This document shows positions 26,280 through 34,048 of a stretch of DNA of 64,000 nt, piece by piece. A program made the position numbers and the translations under genes. The notes under the pieces are model-generated. The model made no database searches and had not been told where the DNA came from. It was given only the letters and a program-made list of their open reading frames with translations. How positions within the stretch are numbered: position 1 is the stretch's first letter; every line of letters starts with the position of its first letter. The stretch covers positions 65,364 to 129,363 of the forward strand of contig DGRE01000070.1 in assembly GCA_002389905.1 (NCBI GenBank), written 5' to 3'. The stretch is from Hungatella sp. UBA4396. Lineage in GTDB: Bacteria > Bacillota > Clostridia > Lachnospirales > Lachnospiraceae.

Positions 26280-26728
26280 AACGGGGAAAATACATATTCA
26301 TAATCCTCCTGGCCTTTATGCTGGTATTTTTCATAAACGGCTGCAAAAAGGGAGAGCACAGCTTACAGGATGGCTATTACACGGCAGAAATGTCCGAATA
26401 CAGCAAAGGCTGGAAAGAATTTGTCACCATCCGGATCAGCAACGGCAAAATTGTAACCGTTGAATACAATGCAAGGAATGCAAGCGGATTTATCAAATCC
26501 TGGGACATTGCCTATATGCGCAACATGGATTCCAAAAAGGGTACATACCCCAACCACTATACACGGGCTTACGCCGCCAGCTTCCTTGCTGCCCAAAGTG
26601 ATCAGGGAATCGATACCGTAAGCGGAGCCTCTGTTTCCGGAGGAAACTTTCAGAAGATGACCTCCCTTCTCATGGAAAAGGCCCGAAAGGGAGATACCTC
26701 TTTAGGCATTGTGGAATCTGAACAATAA
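26276..26728 (+). CDS. FMN-binding domain lipoprotein
   Basis: A 150-residue lipoprotein (signal peptide, cysteine in INGCKKG, about residue 23) with an FMN_bind domain. DTVSGASVSG (about residues 114-123) is the site where ApbE attaches FMN to a Ser/Thr; YYTAEMSEYSKGWKEFVTI is the usual opening strand. It would carry a covalent flavin outside the membrane. Translational coupling to the chemoreceptor suggests a joint task, such as sensing redox compounds or extracellular electron acceptors; this is inferred. Confidence 0.82.
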   Translation: MKRGKYIFIILLAFMLVFFINGCKKGEHSLQDGYYTAEMSEYSKGWKEFVTIRISNGKIVTVEYNARNASGFIKSWDIAYMRNMDSKKGTYPNHYTRAYAASFLAAQSDQGIDTVSGASVSGGNFQKMTSLLMEKARKGDTSLGIVESEQ

Positions 26729-26735
26729 ATTTTAG

Positions 26736-26770
26736 AAAATGTGCTGTCATAATTTGATGGCGCATTTTTT
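26736..26770 (+). terminator. Terminator of the chemoreceptor/FMN operon
   Basis: AAATGTGC pairs with GCGCATTT (one G-U), inner GTCA/TGAT, followed by TTTTTT. Confidence 0.75.
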
Positions 26771-26841
26771 AATTTTATCAGTAATAACGGGAATATTTAG
26801 AAAGTTATAAGAAATTCGTATGGAAAATTGTTATGAAGACC

Positions 26842-26850
26842 TGCTATAAT
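26842..26850 (+). promoter_or_regulatory. Extended -10 promoter of the efflux operon
   Basis: TGCTATAAT, with the TGn extension, lies 43 bases before the adaptor gene; no good -35 is seen. Confidence 0.5.
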
Positions 26851-26892
26851 TGAAAGAAAGCGTAAGCTGTCATCATACAGGAGGGAAAAAAG

Positions 26893-28281
26893 ATGCGTAT
26901 ATGGAAAGGCAGGAAAGGTGAATTTGACCAAACCGAAGCTGCAGATCAGGAGGCAGAGCCCATGTCTGAGGAAGAGTTTAACATGGAACTGCAGAGCCTG
27001 ATGACAGAGGAAACAGGCGGAAAGAAGAAAAAGAAGAAAACGGGGAAAAAGTGGACCCGGAAAAGGAAGATTATTACAGGAGCCGGGGCTTTGGGAGCTG
27101 TTTTACTCCTGCTTCGGATTTTTTCAGGGGGAGGTGCAAAGCCGGTCATGGTCAGCACCATCCCTCTTTCTAAGGGAGAAGTGGTGGAAATGCTTTCAGT
27201 CAGCGGCCCTGTCCAGGAGACCGACAGCGTGGAAGTGGTTTCCAACCTCCATGCGGAGATCCTGGAGCTGCCGGTCAAAGAGGGGGACCGGGTGGAGAAA
27301 GGACAGCTTTTAGCCACTTTGGATGACCAGGATGTAAAAAAAGAGGTGGATATCGCCCAGAACGGTTATGATCTGGCTGTCAGCACCTATAACGATAACC
27401 AGTTGGAAGCAGAAAACGGGTATGCAAAGGCAAGGCAGGATTTTGAGACCGCAAAAGCCAATTATGACCGGTCCCTTATCCTGTTTCAGGGAGGCGATAT
27501 TTCCCAGGTTGACCTGGAGGCGGCTTCCAATGCCATGAATGATGCCCAAAGACAGATGAGTTCCTATTCATTAAAAGATGGAAGGCCCATTGCCAACGAA
27601 TCTTATGCCCTGCAGATCGAAAAGGCTGCATTTGAGCTGGAACAGAAGAAAGAGGCACTGGAAAACACCAGGATTACAAGCCCCATATCAGGGACAGTGG
27701 TGCGCGTCAACTGTAAAGTGGGCCGGTTTGCAGATAAAACCGATGACGATAAACCCATGTTCATTATCAGTAACCTGGATGTGCTGGAAATGAAGATCAA
27801 TGTAAGTGAGTATTCCATAGGCAAAGTAGAAATCGGACAGCCGGTGGAAATCAGCGCCGATATTTTAAACGGTGAAACCGTAAGGGGAGAGGTCACGGCC
27901 ATTTCTCCTACAGGAGAGGAAAAGGGCGGCGGTTCCACGGAACGTGTCATTCCCACCACCATCCGCATTATAGATCAGAATACCAGGCTCATTGCCGGAA
28001 TTACGGCTAAGGCCAGGATCGAGCTTCAAAAGGCGGAGCAGGCATGGGTGGTTCCCATTTCCGCTATGATCCAGCAGCCTGATGGCAGTATGGTCATTGC
28101 GGCAGTGGAAGATAATAAAGTAAAATACATTCCCGTTGAAACGGGAGTGGAAAGTGACATAGAAGCGGAAATCGTACCAAAAGAGGAGGGAGCCCTTACA
28201 GAAGGGATGGAGGTGATTGAAACGCCTTCTCCCATGATGACTGACGGTATGGCAGTGATTGTGGCTCCCCGGCTTCAGTAA
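26893..28281 (+). CDS. MacA/HlyD-like membrane fusion (adaptor) protein
   Basis: A 462-residue adaptor: cytoplasmic acidic and Lys-rich N-terminus, one transmembrane helix (about residues 57-77), a barrel-sandwich/lipoyl segment (VKEGDRVEKGQLLATLDDQDV, about 126-146), a coiled-coil hairpin (150-250), the second lipoyl half (TSPISGTVVRVNCKVGRF) and beta-barrel domains. In Gram-positives such proteins pair with MacB-type ABC transporters to export peptides or toxins. It is first of four same-strand genes with short spacers. Confidence 0.88.
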   Translation: MRIWKGRKGEFDQTEAADQEAEPMSEEEFNMELQSLMTEETGGKKKKKKTGKKWTRKRKIITGAGALGAVLLLLRIFSGGGAKPVMVSTIPLSKGEVVEMLSVSGPVQETDSVEVVSNLHAEILELPVKEGDRVEKGQLLATLDDQDVKKEVDIAQNGYDLAVSTYNDNQLEAENGYAKARQDFETAKANYDRSLILFQGGDISQVDLEAASNAMNDAQRQMSSYSLKDGRPIANESYALQIEKAAFELEQKKEALENTRITSPISGTVVRVNCKVGRFADKTDDDKPMFIISNLDVLEMKINVSEYSIGKVEIGQPVEISADILNGETVRGEVTAISPTGEEKGGGSTERVIPTTIRIIDQNTRLIAGITAKARIELQKAEQAWVVPISAMIQQPDGSMVIAAVEDNKVKYIPVETGVESDIEAEIVPKEEGALTEGMEVIETPSPMMTDGMAVIVAPRLQ

Positions 28282-28293
28282 GGGGGAGGCGCT

Positions 28294-29082
28294 ATGTGGA
28301 AAATGAAAGATAAGCTTCCGGCCTACATAACAGAAAATGTAGAAGAAGATTTGATTAAGCTGGTGGATCTGGCAAAGATTTATGATACAGGCTCCATCAA
28401 GGTGCTGGGATTAAAAAGGATCAACCTGACCATAAAAAGAGGGGAATTTGTTGCCATTATGGGACAGTCCGGCTCCGGGAAATCAACGCTTATGAACATC
28501 TTAGGCTGTCTGGACCGGCCTACGATGGGACACTATTATCTGGATGGCATTGATACGGCGGATCTGCCTCCCGATGACCTGTCTGCCATCCGTAACCGTA
28601 AGATCGGCTTTGTATTCCAGTCCTTTAATCTGATTTCCAGAACCTCTGCTTTAAAAAACGTAGAGCTGCCCATGACTTATGCCCATATTTCGAAAAAGGC
28701 AAGGGAAAAACGGGCTTTGGAGCTTTTGGAGCGGGTGGGCCTGGGAAGCAGGTATGAGCACATGCCCAACGAGCTTTCCGGAGGACAGAAGCAGAGGGTG
28801 GCGATTGCCAGGGCTCTTGCCAATGAACCTCCTCTCATTTTGGCTGATGAGCCTACGGGAAATCTGGACACGGCTTCTTCTCTGGAGATTATGGAGCTGT
28901 TTTCCAATCTTCACAGGGAAGGGGCCACAGTGGTGGTGGTAACCCATGAAGAGGACATTGCGGCATTTACGGAACGGATCATACGGTTTCGTGATGGGGA
29001 ACTGGTAAGCGACATCTCCAATATTCCCAAAAGCCCGGGAAGCGGAGAGGCCGTAAAACAGGGAGAGGAGATGTCATGCTGA
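28294..29082 (+). CDS. MacB/LolD-type ABC transporter ATPase
   Basis: A 262-residue ATPase with Walker A GQSGSGKSTLMNILG (about residues 57-71), FVFQSFNLISRTSALKNVELP, signature LSGGQKQR and Walker B LILADEPTGNLD, the MacB/LolD subclass of mechanotransmission transporters. GGGGGAGG precedes the start, and its end overlaps the first permease gene by seven bases. Confidence 0.93.
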   Translation: MWKMKDKLPAYITENVEEDLIKLVDLAKIYDTGSIKVLGLKRINLTIKRGEFVAIMGQSGSGKSTLMNILGCLDRPTMGHYYLDGIDTADLPPDDLSAIRNRKIGFVFQSFNLISRTSALKNVELPMTYAHISKKAREKRALELLERVGLGSRYEHMPNELSGGQKQRVAIARALANEPPLILADEPTGNLDTASSLEIMELFSNLHREGATVVVVTHEEDIAAFTERIIRFRDGELVSDISNIPKSPGSGEAVKQGEEMSC

Positions 29083-30284
29083 TTGAAAATATGAGTATGG
29101 CACTTCATGCCATAAGGGCCAATAAGATGAGATCTTTTCTGACCATGCTGGGAATTATCATAGGCATTGGAGCGGTTATTGCTATCGTGTCCGTAGGTGA
29201 CAGCATGAGGAATCTTTTTGCCGATGCCTATAAGGATGTGGGATTTAACCGGGCTATCATTATGGTGTCCTGGGAGGTGGAGGATTTCCGGATGACGGAT
29301 CTTTTCACCAGAGAGGAAATGGGCCGTATTAAGGATATATACCAGGACAAAATAGAATACATTGACAGCGATTCCTATGCCGAAACAGAGGCTGTCAACG
29401 GGCGCAGGAAGGTGAAGTTCCAATTCCAGGGAATTGATTCCAACTATACGGATGTCCAGCCCTTAAATATGATTTACGGAAGGTCTCTGAATGAAGGGGA
29501 TATAAAAAGCGGGGCCAGGAATGTGGTTCTGGAAGACAAAGGCGCACAGCAGTTATTCGGCACAGCCGATTGTGCGGGAAGAACCTTCCGCATGACCATA
29601 AATAAAGACACTCAGGAGTATACGGTGGTGGGCGTGTACCGCAAAGATTTATCCCCCATGGTGGCTATGATGATGGGAAACGGTCAGAACCAGTCGGGAT
29701 TTCTGCCTGATACGGTACTTACAAAGCCGGGGGATTCGTTTCAGACTGTGAATTTTTATGTCAGGGAGGGAGTTGACATGGCTTCCTTTCTGAAGGAACT
29801 GACCAGGTATGTGGCGAAGTTAAAGAACAGGGCAGAATCGGAAATCAGGACCATGTCCGTAGCGGACCAGATGGGAAGCGTGGATTCGGGCCTTTCCGGC
29901 ATGTCAGCCGCAGTGGGCGGAATTGCTGCCATTTCCCTGCTGGTGGGCGGGATCGGCATTATGAATATCATGATGGTCTCAGTCACGGAGAGGACAAGGG
30001 AAATCGGAATCCGTAAGGCTTTAGGAGCCAGGACAAGGGATATTATGGTTCAGTTTCTGACGGAATCCGCGTTTATGTCTCTATGTGGAGGGGTGACCGG
30101 AATTTTGCTGGGAGCACTTCTGGTAAAAGCCGGAGGAGCAGTGTTTCAGATGACTGTAATCATCAGGCCTTCCGTGGTCATCCTGGCAGTGGGCTTTTCG
30201 GCCCTGGTGGGAATTTTCTTCGGCCTTTACCCTGCTTCCAAGGCAGCTAAGGCAGATCCCATTGAAGCATTGAGATATGAGTAA
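29076..30284 (+). CDS. MacB-like FtsX-domain ABC permease (first copy)
   Basis: A 402-residue permease: TM1 in MRSFLTMLGIIIGIGAVIAIVSVGD (residues 19-43 in part), a large extracellular MacB_PCD domain (about 50-280), then three helices with the FtsX signature GGIGIMNIMMVSVTERTREIGIRKALGA. It overlaps the ATPase gene. The next gene is a close paralogue, so the working transporter may be a heterodimer. Confidence 0.92.
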   Translation: MLIENMSMALHAIRANKMRSFLTMLGIIIGIGAVIAIVSVGDSMRNLFADAYKDVGFNRAIIMVSWEVEDFRMTDLFTREEMGRIKDIYQDKIEYIDSDSYAETEAVNGRRKVKFQFQGIDSNYTDVQPLNMIYGRSLNEGDIKSGARNVVLEDKGAQQLFGTADCAGRTFRMTINKDTQEYTVVGVYRKDLSPMVAMMMGNGQNQSGFLPDTVLTKPGDSFQTVNFYVREGVDMASFLKELTRYVAKLKNRAESEIRTMSVADQMGSVDSGLSGMSAAVGGIAAISLLVGGIGIMNIMMVSVTERTREIGIRKALGARTRDIMVQFLTESAFMSLCGGVTGILLGALLVKAGGAVFQMTVIIRPSVVILAVGFSALVGIFFGLYPASKAAKADPIEALRYE

Positions 30285-30296
30285 AAGGAGGGCATC

Positions 30297-31508
30297 ATGC
30301 TGCTGGAAAATATGAATATGGCTATTCATGCCATCAAGGCCAATAAGATGCGTTCCTTTTTGACCATGCTGGGGATCATCATAGGCATTGGCTCTGTCAT
30401 AGCCATTGTGTCCATTGGAGATACCATGCGTTCCATGGTATCGGACCTTTATAAGAACGTGGGTATGACCATGGCTTATGTTTACATCTGGCCTTCAGAC
30501 GGGGACAGTATGCGGGAAAGCGATTATTTTACCCTTGATGAGACAGAGAGAATGAAAGAAGTATTTGGAGATGAACTGGCTTACATTGACAGCAATGCAT
30601 CAGTCAATGCGGAAGCCCTTTATGGACGCAATAAGGTCAAATATCAGTTTGAGGGCATTTATGCCCATTATACTGATGTGCATGAAATCAATGTTATTTA
30701 CGGACGGAATTTAAATGAAGCTGATATAAAAGGAAGGAAAAATAATGTTGTGCTGGAGGCCAATGGGGCAAAGGAACTGTTCGGCACAGAAAATGCCGTG
30801 GGAAAAACCTTCCGCACTACCATATACGGCAATACGGATGATTACCATGTGGTGGGCATTTACCGCCTGGATCAAAGTCCTTTTGAGGCCATTATGGCAG
30901 GAAGAAGCGAAACCAGGGCAGGATATATGCCAGATACCCTGCTGACCTGGCCCAATGATACTTTTTTCGGAGCCAGGGTATTTGCCAGAGAGGGTACGGA
31001 TATGGAGGTTTTTTCTGATAAGCTCTCTTCCTATCTTGCAAAGGCCAAGGGCCGGAACAAAGAGGATATCGCCTTTTCTTCAGCCGCCAGTGAAATGGGC
31101 ACTGTGGACGCGGCTATGGGCGGTTTGTCCGCTGCGGTAGGCGGTATTGCGGCCATCTCTCTTTTGGTAGGAGGAATCGGGATCATGAATATTATGCTGG
31201 TTTCCGTCACTGAGAGAACAAGAGAAATCGGCATCCGGAAAGCCCTGGGAGCAAAAACAAGGGATATTATGATCCAGTTCCTGACTGAATCCGCCATACT
31301 TTCTGCTTTAGGAGGAATCCTGGGGATTCTGACAGGGGCAGGGCTGGTGATGGCAGGAGGCCTTTTATTTGGCATTGGAGTAGTCATAAAGCCGGCTGTC
31401 ATCCTGGTGGCAGTAGGTTTCTCTGCCCTGGTAGGATTATTTTTCGGAATCTATCCGGCCCAGAAAGCAGCCAAGGCAGATCCCATTGACGCATTGCGGT
31501 ATGAATAA
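30297..31508 (+). CDS. MacB-like FtsX-domain ABC permease (second copy)
   Basis: A 403-residue paralogue of the preceding permease, nearly identical at both ends (TMLGIIIGIGSVIAIVSIGD; GGIGIMNIMLVSVTERTREI; AAKADPIDALRYE) but diverged in the extracellular domain, where YVYIWPSDGDSMRESDYF replaces the first copy's sequence. Conserved membrane parts with a divergent periphery fit duplication followed by specialisation of two half-transporters sharing one ATPase and adaptor. Confidence 0.92.
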   Translation: MLLENMNMAIHAIKANKMRSFLTMLGIIIGIGSVIAIVSIGDTMRSMVSDLYKNVGMTMAYVYIWPSDGDSMRESDYFTLDETERMKEVFGDELAYIDSNASVNAEALYGRNKVKYQFEGIYAHYTDVHEINVIYGRNLNEADIKGRKNNVVLEANGAKELFGTENAVGKTFRTTIYGNTDDYHVVGIYRLDQSPFEAIMAGRSETRAGYMPDTLLTWPNDTFFGARVFAREGTDMEVFSDKLSSYLAKAKGRNKEDIAFSSAASEMGTVDAAMGGLSAAVGGIAAISLLVGGIGIMNIMLVSVTERTREIGIRKALGAKTRDIMIQFLTESAILSALGGILGILTGAGLVMAGGLLFGIGVVIKPAVILVAVGFSALVGLFFGIYPAQKAAKADPIDALRYE

Positions 31509-31563
31509 GAACTATTACAAAAAATAAAAATTCTGTATTGGGGTCGCAAAATGGGGAGTTGTA

Positions 31564-31572
31564 TGCTATAAT
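31564..31572 (+). promoter_or_regulatory. Extended -10 promoter of the cdaA operon leader
   Basis: ATGCTATAAT (TATAAT at 31567-31572) predicts a start near 31579, just before the structured leader. The -35 region is not recognisable. Confidence 0.55.
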
Positions 31573-31589
31573 ATCCACGAAAGCAATGA

Positions 31590-31753
31590 GCAGGGCGAAT
31601 CAGGGCGTGGGAAAAGATTTTTTCGTTATGCTAGCATATAAGAAAAAATCTTTTCGCATGTCCTGATTCATAGGGCGAAAGCCCGTGAGCCAACAAATCC
31701 TGCGGATTTGTTGGCTGCCCTGCGGCCCCGCGGGATTCCTGTTTGTCCTGCGG
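31590..31753 (+). ncRNA. Structured leader: four-way junction plus terminal hairpin
   Basis: An outer stem GCAGGGC (31590-31596)/GCCCTGC (31717-31723) closes three hairpins with almost no unpaired bases: H1 31597-31669 (GAATCAGG/CCTGATTC, then a 14-bp perfect stem 31611-31624/31642-31655, capped by palindrome TATGCTAGCATA); H2 31673-31684 GGGC-GAAA-GCCC, a GNRA tetraloop; and H3 31688-31700/31704-31716, 13 bp with a TGC loop. A fourth hairpin, CCGCGGGA/TCCTGCGG (31728-31753), ends 11 bases before the ribosome-binding site of the next gene. No known riboswitch, including the c-di-AMP ydaO type, is recognised. An interspersed palindromic repeat is the main alternative. Confidence 0.6.
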
Positions 31754-31776
31754 ACTCGCCTAATAAAGGAGATCCG

Positions 31777-32205
31777 ATGATTAGCGAAGAAAAAATCAAA
31801 ATCATGACAAACCTGGCCATGTTTGAAAAGCATGAAGGAAAAAAGATCCTGCCTGCGTCCCGGTACTTTAAAAGCGACTACATCAGCAGCAAGCTGTTCC
31901 GCTCCTTTTTCAGCTACACCCTAAGCTTTGCCTTATGCCTGACTCTATGGGGCCTATACCACATGGAATACTGGCTGAACAACTTAGAACTTGAAAAACT
32001 GACCCAGGCCGGAATCTGGATCGGCACCATTTACTGCGCAGGCCTGATTATCTATCTGCTTATCAGTGCTTATGTCTATTTAAAACGCTACGAATATGCC
32101 AGCCGCAGGGTAAAGGTTTACCTGGGCAAATTGAAAAAGCTGGACAAACGGTATGGAGGAACTTCCAGACCAATAAAACGAACAAAGGGAGGGCGGACAT
32201 CATGA
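31777..32205 (+). CDS. Hypothetical two-helix membrane protein upstream of cdaA
   Basis: A 142-residue protein: a charged N-terminus with HEGKKILPASRYFKSDYISS, two transmembrane helices (about residues 43-63 and 80-102) and a basic C-terminal tail with KLKKLDKRYGG. ATG 31777 follows AAAGGAG. Its end overlaps the next membrane-protein gene by four bases. Both precede cdaA in the same orientation, so they may influence c-di-AMP synthesis; no family is recognised. Confidence 0.65.
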   Translation: MISEEKIKIMTNLAMFEKHEGKKILPASRYFKSDYISSKLFRSFFSYTLSFALCLTLWGLYHMEYWLNNLELEKLTQAGIWIGTIYCAGLIIYLLISAYVYLKRYEYASRRVKVYLGKLKKLDKRYGGTSRPIKRTKGGRTS

Positions 32206-33149
32206 TGGGCCTCCTTGTGCTGAAGGAAAGGCTGAAGGAACTTTACGCCAGGTTTGATATTTATATCACGCCGGTGATTAAATTCATTTTCAGCGGTATG
32301 ACATTTTTCCTTATAAATAATAATATTGGCTTTACGGCACCTCTGACAGAGCCTTTGGTTCCTTTGGTTCTGGCTTTGGTATGCTCCTTTCTGCCCTATG
32401 GAGCCATTTCCTTTATGGCTGCATTATTTATGCTGGCCCATTTATGGGGAATCTCCTTGGAGATCACTCTGGTGATGCTGGTATTTGTTCTGGCTGCCGG
32501 CCTTTTATACTATGGCTTCCAACCCGGAGACAGCTATCTTCTGATACTGACACCCATATGCTTCCTTTTCAAGATTCCCTATGCAATCCCCCTGATTGCA
32601 GGACTTTCAGGAAGCGCTATTTCCGTCATTCCCGTAAGCTGCGGCGTTTTTATTTATTACGCCCTTCTCTATGTAAAGCAGAATGCCGGAGTCCTTACCA
32701 ATGATTTATCTCAAGATGAAGTGCAGAAATTCATGCAGATCATCAGAAGCCTTATGGCAAATAAAGAAATGCTGATCATGATTGCAGCATTCGTTCTGGC
32801 CCTTGTAATCGTGGTCATCATCAGAAATTTATCTGTAGATTACGCCTGGATCATTGCCATTGCAGGCGGCACTGTTACCCAGCTTGGCGTGATTTTTATG
32901 GGAGATATCACCTCCACCGTATCCGTATCAGTTCTTGGACTTTTAGCGGGAGTGCTGGCTTCCATGGTTCTTGCGGCCATTTATACGTTTTTCGTCTTTG
33001 CAGTGGATTATTCCAGGACGGAATACGTCCAGTTTGAAGATGACGATTACTATTATTATGTGAAGGCTGTTCCAAAACTTACAGTCAAAACCCCTGACGT
33101 AAAGGTTCAAAAAATTAATGCCAGAAAACTCCAAAGACCGCAGAGGTAG
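32202..33149 (+). CDS. Hypothetical polytopic membrane protein upstream of cdaA
   Basis: A 315-residue protein with about eight hydrophobic helices between residues 20 and 275, a mid-protein loop with LSQDEVQKFMQIIRSLMANKE and an acidic/Tyr-rich C-terminal patch FEDDDYYYYVKAVPK before a basic tail. GGGAGGG precedes ATG 32202. It ends 26 bases before cdaA. The fold is unknown; the helix pattern hints at a transporter or scaffold. Confidence 0.65.
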   Translation: MMGLLVLKERLKELYARFDIYITPVIKFIFSGMTFFLINNNIGFTAPLTEPLVPLVLALVCSFLPYGAISFMAALFMLAHLWGISLEITLVMLVFVLAAGLLYYGFQPGDSYLLILTPICFLFKIPYAIPLIAGLSGSAISVIPVSCGVFIYYALLYVKQNAGVLTNDLSQDEVQKFMQIIRSLMANKEMLIMIAAFVLALVIVVIIRNLSVDYAWIIAIAGGTVTQLGVIFMGDITSTVSVSVLGLLAGVLASMVLAAIYTFFVFAVDYSRTEYVQFEDDDYYYYVKAVPKLTVKTPDVKVQKINARKLQRPQR

Positions 33150-33175
33150 GAAGAAATGAGAGGGAGGTGGGTATT

Positions 33176-34048
33176 ATGGCAGATTTTTTAGATGGAATGT
33201 ACTCCTGGGTATCTTTTCTGCCCAGGATTTCAAAAACAAATCTGGTTGAAATCATTATCATAGCTGTTCTGCTGTATGAGCTGCTGACCTGGATCATGAA
33301 CACCAGGGCGTGGACCCTGTTAAAGGGAATTGTGGTGATTCTCCTTTTCTATTTGTTCGCATACGTTTTCCGGCTTGACAACATCTTCTGGATTCTCAAT
33401 AAGATTGCAACTCCTGCCGTGACTATGGCCATTGTGATTTTCCAGCCTGAGCTCCGCAAGGCGCTGGAGCAGCTTGGAAGCAAAAATCCCTTTACAGGGA
33501 TTTTGACCTTTGATGACGGAAGGGACAGCTCTGCCTTTACAGACAAGACCATCAACGAGCTGGCAAAGGCCACCTTTGAGATGTCTAAGGTCAAAACAGG
33601 CGCTTTGATCGTAATTGAGAGAAATGATTCTTTAAAAGAAATAGAACGTACCGGAATTGAAGTGGGAGCCATTGTCAGCAGTCAGCTTCTCATCAATATT
33701 TTCGAACATAATACGCCGCTTCACGACGGAGCGGTGGTCATCCGGGGAAACCGGGTGGCAGCAGCAACCTGTTATCTGCCTTTGTCTGACAGCATGTCCA
33801 TCAGCAAGGAGCTGGGCACCAGACACAGGGCGGCACTTGGCGTCAGTGAAGTCAGCGACAGCATCACCATCGTGGTATCGGAAGAGACCGGGCGGGTGAC
33901 TGTTGCATCGGAAGGCGGGCTGAGACGGATCACAGACGCGGATATGCTCCGCTCCATTCTGTCAGGTGTAAAACAGGCGGAGGAGGAAGGCAGCAGATTC
34001 CGGATTTTAAAAGGGAGGCGGAAGAATGAAGGAAAAACTCTTAAATAA
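33176..34048 (+). CDS. cdaA: Diadenylate cyclase CdaA
   Basis: A 290-residue membrane enzyme that makes the second messenger c-di-AMP from two ATP. Three N-terminal helices (about residues 17-100) are followed by the DAC domain with the catalytic DGA motif (LHDGAVVIRGNRVAAATCYLPLS split around residues 182-205) and RHR motif (TRHRAALGVSE, about 213-223). ATG 33176 is set by GGGAGGTG eight bases upstream. The next gene, cdaR, overlaps by 23 bp, the usual pairing. Confidence 0.95.
   Translation: MADFLDGMYSWVSFLPRISKTNLVEIIIIAVLLYELLTWIMNTRAWTLLKGIVVILLFYLFAYVFRLDNIFWILNKIATPAVTMAIVIFQPELRKALEQLGSKNPFTGILTFDDGRDSSAFTDKTINELAKATFEMSKVKTGALIVIERNDSLKEIERTGIEVGAIVSSQLLINIFEHNTPLHDGAVVIRGNRVAAATCYLPLSDSMSISKELGTRHRAALGVSEVSDSITIVVSEETGRVTVASEGGLRRITDADMLRSILSGVKQAEEEGSRFRILKGRRKNEGKTLK

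Noticed and set aside
31590..31753. Leader as a known c-di-AMP (ydaO/yuaA) riboswitch
   Set aside because: The conserved ydaO sequence blocks and pseudo-symmetric fold are not visible; the four-way junction is different.
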